This document shows, piece after piece, positions 1 through 9,471 of a stretch of 64,000 nt of DNA. The translations under genes and the position numbers were made by a program. Location: positions 2,790,001 through 2,854,000 of the forward strand of contig NZ_JACRTF010000001.1 in assembly GCF_014385165.1 (NCBI RefSeq). Direction: 5' to 3'. This DNA comes from Jilunia laotingensis (GTDB lineage: Bacteria; Bacteroidota; Bacteroidia; Bacteroidales; Bacteroidaceae). How positions within the stretch are numbered: the first letter of the stretch is position 1; the number at the start of each line of letters is the position of its first letter. The notes under the pieces were generated by a model. That model searched no databases. It worked only from the letters and a program-made list of their open reading frames with translations, and was not told the origin of the DNA.

Positions 1-480
1 GAAAAATCCCCGTTCTTCACTTTCTGCATGGTAGTCGGGATAATAAAAAGCAGGATGCGCCCCTATTTGGAAATGCATTTCCTTTTCTCCTGTGTTTTTG
101 ACTTGCCAGATTACTTCAATTTGATTTCCGTTCAGACGATAACCTATTTCCAGGCAGAATGGAAAAGGATATTTCTTTAATGTCTCTTCATCGTCCTTCA
201 GGCGATATCTTACTTCATCAGAATTCTTCTGTATCAATTCAAAATCCATGTCACGGGCAAAACCATGCTGGCTGAGGTTGTAAGTGATTCCTTCATGCCG
301 GTATTCATTGTTCCATACACTTCCGACAATGGGAAATAGAACCGGAGAATGGCGTTTCCAGAATGCCGGGTCTGCTTGCCATAAGTATTCTTTCCCTCCG
401 GAGACGATGCTGCAAAGTTCCGCTCCGTGTGACGAGGTCTGAAGAGTAAGCTGGGAATTAGAAATGGTTTCCATATTCAT
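1..480 (-). CDS. Aldose 1-epimerase family protein (3' end outside window)
   Basis: This is an open frame running off the left edge, with 160 codons visible from an ATG at 480. The translation begins MNMETISNSQLTLQTSSHG and contains SPVLFPIVGS, an SQHGFARD motif and QIGAHPAFYYP. This is the pattern of galactose-mutarotase-like proteins of the LacX/YeaD type, with the conserved His-Gly-Phe-Ala-Arg segment and a later His. These enzymes interconvert sugar anomers or bind hexose (phosphates) in the cytoplasm. A second ATG lies two codons in, so the exact start is uncertain. The gene diverges from the fructan locus across about 390 bp, and a role in sugar metabolism fits but is not shown. Confidence 0.8.
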   Translation of the reverse strand, partial: MNMETISNSQLTLQTSSHGAELCSIVSGGKEYLWQADPAFWKRHSPVLFPIVGSVWNNEYRHEGITYNLSQHGFARDMDFELIQKNSDEVRYRLKDDEETLKKYPFPFCLEIGYRLNGNQIEVIWQVKNTGEKEMHFQIGAHPAFYYPDYHAESEERGFF

Positions 481-678
481 ATTTATTATTAAGTTACAAA
501 TAATGTTCGTTTAGCGATGCGGCTTTATAGGATATGGAATCTATATGTGCCGAAAGCATTACCGATACATGTGATCATTCGGAATGATTTTTATATGCAA
601 ATGTAGGATAATTCTGATAATAATGGTGCAAATTCCTCACTGTAATTCTGTCTTGGGGACAGGGATTAATCTTTAGAG

Positions 679-700
679 AAAGTTTGGTAAATCAAACTTT
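679..700. promoter_or_regulatory. Perfect 8-bp inverted repeat upstream of the susC promoter
   Basis: AAAGTTTG (679-686) and CAAACTTT (693-700) are separated by 6 bp. The site lies about 100 bp upstream of the putative susC -7 element. The dyad could be an operator for the fructan HTCS or a catabolite regulator. Only the symmetry is seen and the protein is inferred. The rest of 481-872 shows no credible gene. Confidence 0.35.
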
Positions 701-801
701 TCCTGAAGAAATGAGACTTCAAATCTACTTAAAACAAGCTCTTTGTATCAAATTTATGAGTGTTTGCAACAATATTTATAGTCGCTGCCGGTTGATTGCA
801 T

Positions 802-809
802 TATGTTTG
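802..809 (+). promoter_or_regulatory. Putative -7 element for the fructan susC operon
   Basis: TATGTTTG matches the Bacteroides -7 consensus TAnnTTTG. It would start transcription near 816 and leave a leader of about 55 nt before the susC ATG at 873. No TTTG lies at the expected -33 position, which fits a promoter that needs an activator such as the HTCS. ATTGC (795-799) and GCAAT (822-826) flank the element as a short dyad. Confidence 0.5.
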
Positions 810-872
810 CATCGACAAAACGCAATGTCAATCGTGATTTAAAATCTAATTATTAACTTTAAACTAATAAGT

Positions 873-3800
873 ATGCCAAGAAACAATCTTCTTAGATTTA
901 GCACATTTATTGCTCTTCTATTAGTGAGCATAACTTCGTTTGCTCAACAATTACTGGTTAAAGGTTCTGTACTTTCAAAAACCGATAATGAACCTATTAT
1001 CGGTGCTACGGTTATGGAGAAAGGTACAAACAATGGTACTATCACCGATATTGATGGTAATTTCACACTTAAAGTAAGCAATCCGAAAGCTCAGGTGGAA
1101 GTTTCGTATGTCGGGTTTATCTCTCAATTATTGAATGCCGCTACTACGATGAGAATAATCATGGAAGAAGATACGCGGAATCTTGAAGAGATTGTGGTTG
1201 TAGGATATCAGACACAGCGTAAAGTAGATCTTACCGGTGCCGTTTCCGTGGTCGATATGAAACAACCCATCAGTGAATCCAATCCGAATGTTCTTAACTC
1301 TCTTCAAGGCAAAGTGGCAGGTGTACAGATCAGTACAGATGCGGCTCCCGGTGGGGGAGGGACTAAAATCAGAGTACGTGGTATGAGTACTGTGAATGGG
1401 AATGATCCCCTTTATATTATTGATGGCGTTCCTACTACGGAGAATCTTAATTCTTTGAGTAGTAATGACATCGAATCTATACAAGTATTGAAAGATGCTT
1501 CCTCTGCTTCTATTTATGGTTCACGGGCTGCCAATGGAGTTGTAGTCATTACAACTAAAAAAGGATCAGGCAATCGTATATCGGTAAATGTAGATATCTC
1601 AGGAAGTTTTCAAACTGTTGCCAAACAGTTTGAAATGCTGAATGCCCAGCAATGGGGAGAAGCCTATTGGACAGCCAATAAGAATGCAGGGTTGAAACCT
1701 AGTCATCCTTTTTATGGAGATGGCGATACACCGGTGTTGATAGAGTACCTTGATGATGCCCGAAAAGTGAAGGCTTCTGATACGGACTGGCAAGATGCGA
1801 TTTACCGTTCAGCGTGGACGCAGAATTATGCAGCTAATGTAATGAACAGCGGAGAAAGAGGAACGATCATGTTTTCTGCCAACTATACCAATCAGGACGG
1901 TTTAATGGATTATACTTATTTTCAGCGTTTTTCAGCTCGTGTCAATTCTACTTACAAGATTTCGAAATATCTTTCAGTAGGCGAGAACCTCATGGTTGCC
2001 AAGTGGAATGATCTGGGATATACTACTCAAAACGACCGGGGTATTCCTTATGGAGCGATGCGGCAACATCCTGCAATTCCAGTAAAAGATAGTGATGGAA
2101 AATTTACTAATCCGCTATCGTTGGCGAATTCGGATATAGCCAATCCGGTTCATGAGTTGTATAATGGACGAGATAACTCAAATGAAAGCTGGCGAATTTT
2201 CGGGAATGCCTATTTGGAAATTTTTCCCGTTAAAGGATTAAGCTTGAAAAGTAATATCGGAATAGAACATGTACAATTCCTCAATCAGGCATTGAACCGT
2301 AAGGTTCAGGAATCCGACAAGAATAGTGTTTCACGGGCTTATGGTCAAGGAGATACTTGGACATGGACAAATACGGCAAATTATAATCTTAAATTGAATA
2401 ACCACAATCTGACAATACTTGCCGGTACAGAAGCTATATCTTATAAGTATCAAGGGTTGTCCGCCTATCGCGATACCTATAAATTTGAGGATGACCATTA
2501 TATGGTAATCGATGCTGGAGAAGGCACACAGACAAATGGTGGTGGTAAGTCTGCATGGGCTTTATTCTCTTTGTTTGCAAAGGCGGATTACAATTGGAAC
2601 GACAGATATTTATTGTCGGCTACCATTCGCCGGGATGCGACATCCCGATTGTATAAAGACAATAACTCCGGTGTATTTCCTGCTTTCTCCGCTGCGTGGA
2701 GAATTTCGGAAGAGGAGTTTATGCCGGAATCGGATATTCTGACGAATGCAAAGATCCGTTTCGGCTGGGGACAGACCGGTAATTCCGCTATAGATAATAA
2801 TTATGCTTCTTATAGCACTTATCGCTATGATGTTGGAAATGGTGCTTATGATTTAAACGGTAGCGGAAACAAAACTTTGGCAGGTATCATCGTTGCTACT
2901 TCCGGCAATAGAAACTTGAAATGGGAAACTACCACGCAAACGAATATCGGGTTGGATTTTGGATTCTTCAACAACTCTTTGAATATGAGTTTTGATTATT
3001 ATCTGAAGAACACAAAAGATGTGCTTACAATTCCTCCTACACTTTCTGTTGCAGGCGAAAATGCTTCTATGTGGACTAATACGGGATCGGTTAAGAATCG
3101 TGGATTCGAATGGATGATTGATTATCGTAGTGCTAAATATGGTGACTTTTCATGGGGCGGTACGTTGAACCTTTCCCGTTACAAGAATAAAGTCGAAAAG
3201 TTAAATAATCTAGTGAAGTTCATAGGTGGTGATTATCGTCTGATGGAAGGTCAGCCGATGGGAGTATACTATGGGTATGTCGTAGACGGAATTTTTCAAA
3301 ATGATGATGAAGTTCGCAATCATGCCGACCAACAGGGAAAAGGAGTAGGTCGATTGAAATATCGGGATATGGATGGTAACGGAGTCGTAGATGATAAAGA
3401 TCAATGTGTGATTGGTGATCCGAATCCTGACTTTTCTTTAGGTTTGAGTTTGGACTTCAGTTATAAACGCTTTACGTTAAGTGCATTCTTTACTGGTGAT
3501 TTTGGGTTTGATATCTATAATACCACAAAGCGTCAGCTGGATTTCATGACTTATGGCGGGACAAGTACGAATCGGGGTGTTTCGGTACTCGATGCATGGA
3601 CTCCCACCCATACAAATACGTCGGTACCCGCATTGACTGTTACAGATAATAATAATGAAGGTCGTATGTCTACATATTATGTGGAAGACGGTTCTTATCT
3701 GAAACTGAAATATGTTAAACTGAAATATGATTTTCCATCTGAATGGCTGAAGAAGTTTGGTGCTTCCGGGTTGAGTATCTTCGGGCAAGTTGAAAATCTG

Positions 3801-3926
3801 TTTACGATTACCAATTATTCAGGACTTGATCCGGAACTTCCTCTCGGTGATTACGGAGCCCGTGTGGACACTGCTCCTTATCCAATCGCACGTACTTTCT
3901 CAATGGGTGTGAACCTGAAATTTTAA
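873..3926 (+). CDS. SusC-like TonB-dependent outer-membrane fructan transporter
   Basis: This 1017-residue protein opens with a signal peptide (about 1-25, ending SFAQQ). A carboxypeptidase-regulatory-like domain follows (about 28-105, GTVLS-type start and DGNFTLKV). The TonB box region LEEIVVVGYQTQ leads into the plug, which carries DAAPGGGGTKIRVRG and the SusC-family signature DGVP followed by SIQVLKDASSASIYGSRAANGVVVITTKKG. A 22-strand-type barrel ends in a C-terminal aromatic (NLKF). It imports oligosaccharides across the outer membrane using TonB energy, paired with the SusD protein 27 bp downstream. Position and partners match BT1763 of the B. thetaiotaomicron levan locus, so fructan is the likely substrate. 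Whether that is levan or inulin cannot be read from the sequence. Confidence 0.95.
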   Translation: MPRNNLLRFSTFIALLLVSITSFAQQLLVKGSVLSKTDNEPIIGATVMEKGTNNGTITDIDGNFTLKVSNPKAQVEVSYVGFISQLLNAATTMRIIMEEDTRNLEEIVVVGYQTQRKVDLTGAVSVVDMKQPISESNPNVLNSLQGKVAGVQISTDAAPGGGGTKIRVRGMSTVNGNDPLYIIDGVPTTENLNSLSSNDIESIQVLKDASSASIYGSRAANGVVVITTKKGSGNRISVNVDISGSFQTVAKQFEMLNAQQWGEAYWTANKNAGLKPSHPFYGDGDTPVLIEYLDDARKVKASDTDWQDAIYRSAWTQNYAANVMNSGERGTIMFSANYTNQDGLMDYTYFQRFSARVNSTYKISKYLSVGENLMVAKWNDLGYTTQNDRGIPYGAMRQHPAIPVKDSDGKFTNPLSLANSDIANPVHELYNGRDNSNESWRIFGNAYLEIFPVKGLSLKSNIGIEHVQFLNQALNRKVQESDKNSVSRAYGQGDTWTWTNTANYNLKLNNHNLTILAGTEAISYKYQGLSAYRDTYKFEDDHYMVIDAGEGTQTNGGGKSAWALFSLFAKADYNWNDRYLLSATIRRDATSRLYKDNNSGVFPAFSAAWRISEEEFMPESDILTNAKIRFGWGQTGNSAIDNNYASYSTYRYDVGNGAYDLNGSGNKTLAGIIVATSGNRNLKWETTTQTNIGLDFGFFNNSLNMSFDYYLKNTKDVLTIPPTLSVAGENASMWTNTGSVKNRGFEWMIDYRSAKYGDFSWGGTLNLSRYKNKVEKLNNLVKFIGGDYRLMEGQPMGVYYGYVVDGIFQNDDEVRNHADQQGKGVGRLKYRDMDGNGVVDDKDQCVIGDPNPDFSLGLSLDFSYKRFTLSAFFTGDFGFDIYNTTKRQLDFMTYGGTSTNRGVSVLDAWTPTHTNTSVPALTVTDNNNEGRMSTYYVEDGSYLKLKYVKLKYDFPSEWLKKFGASGLSIFGQVENLFTITNYSGLDPELPLGDYGARVDTAPYPIARTFSMGVNLKF

Positions 3927-3953
3927 TCTATAAACTATAAAACGCAACAGATT

Positions 3954-5591
3954 ATGAAATTAAATTATAAAATAGCAACTCTTGCATTTTCATGTGCGGT
4001 AACATTCTCTTCTTGTGCAGATTTTCTGGATGAGAAACCTTATGGGCAATTTACTTCGGATCAGATTGACGACACCTCGATTGAAGGTCTTATGGCAGCC
4101 GCTTATGCTGGATTGGAAGCTCATTTCTTTGGAAACAATGAATCGTTTACCGCTCCTGTTTCCAATTGGGTGTTCGATGTACGTTCGGATGATGCCTATA
4201 AAGGAGGAGGTGGTGTCAGCATGGAGGCGTCTATTCATCAATTGGAAATATCCAACCTGACCAGTGACAATCCTACCGGTGTGAATAAATGGAAAAATAA
4301 CTATTATGCTATTTCACGCGTGCATAAAGCCATGCGGGCTGTGAATGATGCAAAGATAGATAATAAAGCTCCTTTACTTGCCGAACTTCGGTTGTTACGT
4401 GGACATTTTTATTTTGACTTGATTCGCATATTCGAGCGGATTCCTTATCTCACAGAAGACAGTGATCCGAATACGACCACATCTTCCGAGTTTACCCGTA
4501 CTGAGATTTTTGATAAAATTAAAAAGGATTTCCAGTATGCATGGGAAAATCTTCCTGAATCCCAGGAACAGCCGGGACGCTTTAATAAGTATGTAGCTGC
4601 TGCTTATATGGCAAAACTCGCTGTAGAAACCAAAGATTGGAGTACAGCTATCGAATTTGCCGATTATGTAATAGGAAGTCATAAATATGAACTTTATGAC
4701 AATTACTTGGACATGTCGAAGATCGAGTTCAATAACATGAAAGAGTCTGTCATGGCCGTACAATTCTCGACAGCAAATGATAATGCGCATATAAATTGGG
4801 GAAGCTTATTGAATACTACTTATTCTGACGGTAATCTTTTTGGTAGCGGTGATGATTTCTTTTTGGGCAGCCAAAATCTCGTAAATGCTTTTCGCACCGA
4901 TGAAAAAGGATTGCCTTATCTGGATGATTTTAATTCTGTTAATGTTGGTCCGACTTACATGGGTAATATCGATCCTCGCCTTGATTTTACGGTGGGACGT
5001 ATCGGTGTACCTTTCCGTGGATATACTTATAACGAAAAATGGTGCCGTGCCTATGATATCTATGGAGAGTATTCCGGAAAAAAAGGGTTGATCGATCCAA
5101 ACTCGTCTGAAATGGTTCAGGGATTCCCTTGGGGAGCTTCCAGCCTGAATTATTGCATCATTCGTTATGCCGATGTACTTCTATGGAAAGCTGAGTCTTT
5201 GATAGAGTCTAACCAGAATTTGGATGAGGCGCGTAAGATTATCAATGATATTCGTGCCAAAGCTAAAAGAAGTGTAGATGCAACCTATTCTCCGGTAGAT
5301 GTCGATCCGATGCAAAACAGCTATAAAGTAGAGGGGTATCCTGAGACTGGATGGAATCAGGAATATGCACGTAAGGCATTGCGTATGGAACGTCGTCTGG
5401 AATTGGCAATGGAAGGTCATCGTTGGTTCGATCTGGTTCGTTGGGGAGAAGCGGTAAATGTTATTAATAAGTATATGCGTGAAGAAGAAAGTTTACGTCC
5501 TTACTACAAAGATGCTACGATTACGCAGGATGAAATTTACTTGCCTATTCCTAAAGATGAGGTCGAAAATTCAGGCGGTTTATATGATTAA
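3954..5591 (+). CDS. SusD-like surface glycan-binding lipoprotein
   Basis: The protein has 545 residues. The signal peptide ends in a lipobox (TFSSC, lipidated Cys about residue 21) followed by ADFLDEKPYGQFTSDQ, a typical SusD start. The SusD/RagB fold is supported by the N-terminal TPR-like part (LRLLRGHFYFDLIRIF), the C-terminal block with IRYADVLLWKAESLIE, and the RMERRLELAMEGHRWFDLVRWG signature. It caps the SusC barrel and binds fructan at the cell surface. It starts 27 bp after susC in the same operon and corresponds by position to BT1762. It is complete and shows nothing abnormal. Confidence 0.95.
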   Translation: MKLNYKIATLAFSCAVTFSSCADFLDEKPYGQFTSDQIDDTSIEGLMAAAYAGLEAHFFGNNESFTAPVSNWVFDVRSDDAYKGGGGVSMEASIHQLEISNLTSDNPTGVNKWKNNYYAISRVHKAMRAVNDAKIDNKAPLLAELRLLRGHFYFDLIRIFERIPYLTEDSDPNTTTSSEFTRTEIFDKIKKDFQYAWENLPESQEQPGRFNKYVAAAYMAKLAVETKDWSTAIEFADYVIGSHKYELYDNYLDMSKIEFNNMKESVMAVQFSTANDNAHINWGSLLNTTYSDGNLFGSGDDFFLGSQNLVNAFRTDEKGLPYLDDFNSVNVGPTYMGNIDPRLDFTVGRIGVPFRGYTYNEKWCRAYDIYGEYSGKKGLIDPNSSEMVQGFPWGASSLNYCIIRYADVLLWKAESLIESNQNLDEARKIINDIRAKAKRSVDATYSPVDVDPMQNSYKVEGYPETGWNQEYARKALRMERRLELAMEGHRWFDLVRWGEAVNVINKYMREEESLRPYYKDATITQDEIYLPIPKDEVENSGGLYD

Positions 5592-5626
5592 CTTAGTTTT
5601 ACTTAATGGAAAATAGAATCAACAAC

Positions 5627-6793
5627 ATGAAAACATATTTATATTTATTGATCACATCTTTGCTTATCGTTGTTTCATCATGCAGTGATGTGGAGTATGC
5701 TTCTGCACCGGAAATGGCTAAAGTCAGTAATTTGCAATGTGCAGTGGATGGACGGAATGTGATTTTATCATGGACAATGCCCGCTCAGGCTGAGGTGGCA
5801 GGTGTGAATATTCAGTGTAATAATGATGCTCCTGTTATATTGGAAGGGGTTGTGAATACTTATACATTTGAACGAGTGGCTTTAAATAAAGAGTTGGCTT
5901 TCACGGTGAAGGTGAATTATACGGATGGTAAGGTATCCGAAGGTGAAACTGTCCGGACGACTGTGGAAGGTATGGCAACCGGAAAGGTCGGTTATTTAAT
6001 AGCCTATGATAAACCGGAGGATATAGAGGATGATGACGAACAAGCTTCCGCCCGATGGTTTCAGGCGAATTATCCGACTGGAGAAATATTGACACCTTCC
6101 ATGATAACTTCTATAGATTTATCAGAGTTTGCCGTTATTTGGATACATATAGATCGCGTTGGCATTGGACTGGGATGGGATCGTTTGCCTGCTACATTGA
6201 TTTCTGATGAAGTAATGGCGGCTTTGGTTCAATATTATAAAGAAGGAGGAAATTTATTCCTTTGTAATCATGCTACCCAATTGATACTGCCTTTAGGCAG
6301 ATTGGCGGATAATCGTGCGCCGGGTATTTTCGGTGACGGTGAAGGAGGAACGGGTGATGACATATGGACGATAAATGCAAATATCGGTTTACAATATGAT
6401 CGTAGCACTCATGCAGCTTTTCAAGGTATGTCCATCTCCAATCAATATGACGATCATGAATCTTTCCCGTTGATCGGACCAGGACAACGTGAAGATCATA
6501 ACTGTATGTGGGACTTGAATTCTTTCGATTTCCCTGCGCTTTATCCCGATGCGGAGAATATTGTGAAAGCTTTTGAAATGGAGAATGAAGCTGTTGTACT
6601 GGCAACTTGGGGACATGTGGTTGACTGGTGTTGTGCCGGTATGGTCGAGTTTAATCCTACGGAAGAGTACAAAGGTCGCTGTATTGCAATCGGGCTTGCG
6701 GCTTATGAGTGGAATCAGAATACTGGTATTAACGCTTATCAGTCGAACCTTGAATTAATGACGAATAATATCCTGACTTATTTGCAGGAATAA
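5627..6793 (+). CDS. DUF4960 surface lipoprotein of the fructan locus
   Basis: The start is placed at ATG 5627 ([13 protein letters not shown]) because it begins a clean lipoprotein signal ending VVSSC, with Cys about residue 19. An in-frame ATG at 5606 would prepend seven polar residues. The protein has 388 residues. An N-terminal fibronectin-III-like domain (about 30-120) precedes a larger DUF4960-type domain whose fold resembles the glutamine-amidotransferase-like proteins found in glycan loci ([31 protein letters not shown]). By position it matches BT1761, a surface lipoprotein reported to act in levan binding. It has no recognisable catalytic site of a glycoside hydrolase. The role as an accessory fructan-binding protein is inferred from the operon. 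Confidence 0.8.
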   Translation: MKTYLYLLITSLLIVVSSCSDVEYASAPEMAKVSNLQCAVDGRNVILSWTMPAQAEVAGVNIQCNNDAPVILEGVVNTYTFERVALNKELAFTVKVNYTDGKVSEGETVRTTVEGMATGKVGYLIAYDKPEDIEDDDEQASARWFQANYPTGEILTPSMITSIDLSEFAVIWIHIDRVGIGLGWDRLPATLISDEVMAALVQYYKEGGNLFLCNHATQLILPLGRLADNRAPGIFGDGEGGTGDDIWTINANIGLQYDRSTHAAFQGMSISNQYDDHESFPLIGPGQREDHNCMWDLNSFDFPALYPDAENIVKAFEMENEAVVLATWGHVVDWCCAGMVEFNPTEEYKGRCIAIGLAAYEWNQNTGINAYQSNLELMTNNILTYLQE

Positions 6794-6805
6794 TTCATTG
6801 GTTAT

Positions 6806-6844
6806 TTTAGCGCAAAGGAGACTCATCGTACACTTTGCGCTAAA
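6806..6844 (+). terminator. Intra-operon hairpin between the DUF4960 gene and the first GH32 gene
   Basis: There is a perfect 12-bp inverted repeat (6806-6817 with 6833-6844, loop 15 nt), followed by a pyrimidine-rich CTTTTCTCTTC run. It could be a partial terminator or an mRNA-stabilising 3' stem that lets susC, susD and the lipoprotein be made in excess of the enzymes. Confidence 0.55.
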
Positions 6845-6870
6845 CTTTTCTCTTCAATAAAACAGTTACT

Positions 6871-9360
6871 ATGGCAGAAAATAAAAATATAATTAAGAGT
6901 GTCTTGCTATTTCTGGCAGGAAGCTTCATCGGGGTATTTACCGGATTTGCACAGTTGGTAAGTCATTTTCCTATGGAACTTGAAGGCGATAAAATTGTGG
7001 ATAGTCAGACGGGGAAATCGTTTTTAGTGAATAGCAATCTTGCACCGGAACAGGTTGACGGGGCAGAAGGAAAAGCGTTGCGTCTAGATGGTTATTCTAC
7101 TTATGTGGCAGCAAATATTGATGTGGCAAAACTCAGTACGAAAAGCCTCACGTTTTCTTTATGGTGTGCCATGGAAACCTATCCGATGATGAACAATGAC
7201 GAGGCTGTCAATACTTCGACCTATCTTGCCGGAAATATGGATGAAGGCAATAAAAGTGGATTTGCCTTTTTGCTAAGTTCTCAGGGAGATTATTCTTTTG
7301 ACTTTTATGTCAGTGGTTGGAAAGTGACATGTAAGGCAAATGAAAAATTGGAGAAATATGTATGGAATCATCTGATGGCAGTGGTGGATGTAAACAAGAA
7401 AGAAGTAAGTATTTACCGTAATTCAGAGCTGGTCGGTTCGGCATCCATACGTCTGGATGGGGAAATAACGGTCGGTGGAGAAAGTTTTATAATTGGAAAA
7501 TCCTTTAGTGACATAAAATCAGGACCGTTCTTGCTTAACACGATTAACGGATTGATAGATGATATACGGATTTATAATACAGCGTTGTCAGTTAGCGAAT
7601 CGGGGTATAAAACTCCGGAACATGAAGCCGATCTGTCCATTCCGGAATCCCGTTTTGAAAATGATATACTTCGCCCTGTTTTTCATGGTATGCCGGGTGG
7701 CAACTGGACAAATGAACCTCATGGATTGGTGTTTCAGGATGGAAAATACCATTTGTTTTTCCAGAAAAATGCGAATGGCCCCTACTGGGGCAGACTTCAT
7801 TGGGGGCATATTACCAGCGAGAATCTTTATGATTGGAAAGAGGATAAAATAGCTCTGTCTCCATCTGCCGACTACGACTGGAAGGGATGTTGGTCGGGTT
7901 GTGTGTTCAATGATGCCGTATTGACGGGTGGCGAACCACATCTGTTTTATACAGCGGTTGATAATGCTAAAGCAACCATAGCCGAAGCTTATCCGGTAGA
8001 CGGACAACTGACGGACTGGATGAAAGTTAATCATAATCCTATTATTCCCGGAAAACCAGTGGGATTAAGTGATGATTTTCGTGATCCTTATATATTTTCT
8101 GCCAATGGTGAGTTTTATATGATCGTAGGTACCAGTAGTGATGGAATTGGTGCGGCTACATTGCATCGTTACGATAAGGCAACAAAGAACTGGAGTAATG
8201 ACGGCAGTCTTTTTTTCAAAGGACGAAATGCCTCTATTTCGGGTACTTTCTGGGAAATGCCCGTAATTGTGCCCATGAACGATGGAAAATGGTTGTTTAT
8301 GGCTACTCCTCTCGGAAGTCGTCAGGGGGTGGAAGTGCTGTATTGGGTGGGTACTATTGGAAATGACGGAACATTTACCCCTCTTCCTGCTTATCAGAAT
8401 GAACCCCGTGAAATGGAACTCAGTGGGATGGGAAAGGATGGATACGGATTGCTTTCTCCATCTTTATATCAGATAGAGGTCGGTAAGTATGCAGCTATCG
8501 GGATTGTTCCGGATAAGCTGAGTTCCGAAGCAAATTATACGTTGGGTTGGGCACATACTTTTAGTTTGCCACGTGAACTGACGTTGGACGAAAATAATCA
8601 GTTATCACAGAAACCTTATGGCGGGCTTTCTAAATTGAGAACCAAAACGACTCATTCTGCCACTGATTTTGATTTGAACGGAACGCGGGAACTTACTCCT
8701 GTGGTGGGTAGATGTCTTGAAGCGCAAGCCTCTTTCAAAGTTAATTCGATTAGTAAGGTTGGCTTTCGTTTCTTTAAAAAGGATGATAAAGCAGTGGAAG
8801 TTTATTATAACCCTTTATTAAATAAGGTGGTTGTCGATGCACGTACAATAGATCGTCTAAAGAATGATGAAGGTTCTTTCGACGGACTGTATGAATCGAT
8901 TCTTCCGGCAAAAGTAGCTGTTGGAAGTGAATTCAATCTTCATGTTTATGTCGACCACTCTATTATGGACATATTTATTAATGAAAAGTGGGCATTTTCA
9001 GTACGCTTGTTTCCTACCGATCCGGTGGCAACAGGAGTTGAAGTCTTTAGTGATGGCGGGAATACGACATTCAGTAGTTTGAATGCTTGGATACTTGATC
9101 CTAAAAACAAAGGGGATGTCGGCATAATGGATGTAGATACGGTGGATATTGAACTGAAAGTTATCGGATCTGTCCTGAAATATGGAAATCTACCAGTGGA
9201 TGCAGTACTTTCATTTTATGACTTTTCCGGGCGAATGCTTGCCCGGAATCGCGTGACGGATTCAAACGGAACTATACAACTTCCCTTCTCAGGAAGCTGT
9301 ATAGTTCACGTAATTGGCTCCGGAGTCAATTACAGCGAGAAAATTACAGTAAATAACTAA
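6871..9360 (+). CDS. LamG-GH32 fructan hydrolase with a variant nucleophile motif
   Basis: The protein has 829 residues. A hydrophobic N-terminus (about 10-32, ending GFAQL) precedes a LamG/concanavalin-like domain (about 33-245). A GH32 five-bladed propeller (about 265-570) and a C-terminal beta-sandwich (about 600-760) follow. A last segment (about 770-829, LSFYDFSGRMLARNRV) resembles a sorting tail. GH32 hallmarks are FRDP (Asp about 405) and WEMP (Glu about 462, acid/base). The usual WMNDPNG nucleophile motif reads WTNEPHG here, with Glu about 282 in place of Asp. It sits where the endo-levanase BT1760 lies in B. thetaiotaomicron but has a different architecture, so its fructan linkage preference may differ. 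Export is clear, but surface anchoring is uncertain because no lipobox is seen. Confidence 0.88.
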   Translation: MAENKNIIKSVLLFLAGSFIGVFTGFAQLVSHFPMELEGDKIVDSQTGKSFLVNSNLAPEQVDGAEGKALRLDGYSTYVAANIDVAKLSTKSLTFSLWCAMETYPMMNNDEAVNTSTYLAGNMDEGNKSGFAFLLSSQGDYSFDFYVSGWKVTCKANEKLEKYVWNHLMAVVDVNKKEVSIYRNSELVGSASIRLDGEITVGGESFIIGKSFSDIKSGPFLLNTINGLIDDIRIYNTALSVSESGYKTPEHEADLSIPESRFENDILRPVFHGMPGGNWTNEPHGLVFQDGKYHLFFQKNANGPYWGRLHWGHITSENLYDWKEDKIALSPSADYDWKGCWSGCVFNDAVLTGGEPHLFYTAVDNAKATIAEAYPVDGQLTDWMKVNHNPIIPGKPVGLSDDFRDPYIFSANGEFYMIVGTSSDGIGAATLHRYDKATKNWSNDGSLFFKGRNASISGTFWEMPVIVPMNDGKWLFMATPLGSRQGVEVLYWVGTIGNDGTFTPLPAYQNEPREMELSGMGKDGYGLLSPSLYQIEVGKYAAIGIVPDKLSSEANYTLGWAHTFSLPRELTLDENNQLSQKPYGGLSKLRTKTTHSATDFDLNGTRELTPVVGRCLEAQASFKVNSISKVGFRFFKKDDKAVEVYYNPLLNKVVVDARTIDRLKNDEGSFDGLYESILPAKVAVGSEFNLHVYVDHSIMDIFINEKWAFSVRLFPTDPVATGVEVFSDGGNTTFSSLNAWILDPKNKGDVGIMDVDTVDIELKVIGSVLKYGNLPVDAVLSFYDFSGRMLARNRVTDSNGTIQLPFSGSCIVHVIGSGVNYSEKITVNN

Positions 9361-9423
9361 GAGGATGTAACGGATGTCATATCAATTGTAACAAAACTTA
9401 TAGTTGCTCTGATGAGAGGCATC

Positions 9424-9431
9424 TATCTTTG
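9424..9431 (+). promoter_or_regulatory. Putative internal -7 element before the second GH32 gene
   Basis: TATCTTTG matches TAnnTTTG and lies 48 bp before ATG 9472. A weak TTG (9404-9406) is the only -33 candidate. It suggests that the second GH32, importer and kinase can also be transcribed separately from susC. Confidence 0.45.
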
Positions 9432-9471
9432 CACCTGTGGAATGTATAAAATCTTAATACCAACTAAGAAC

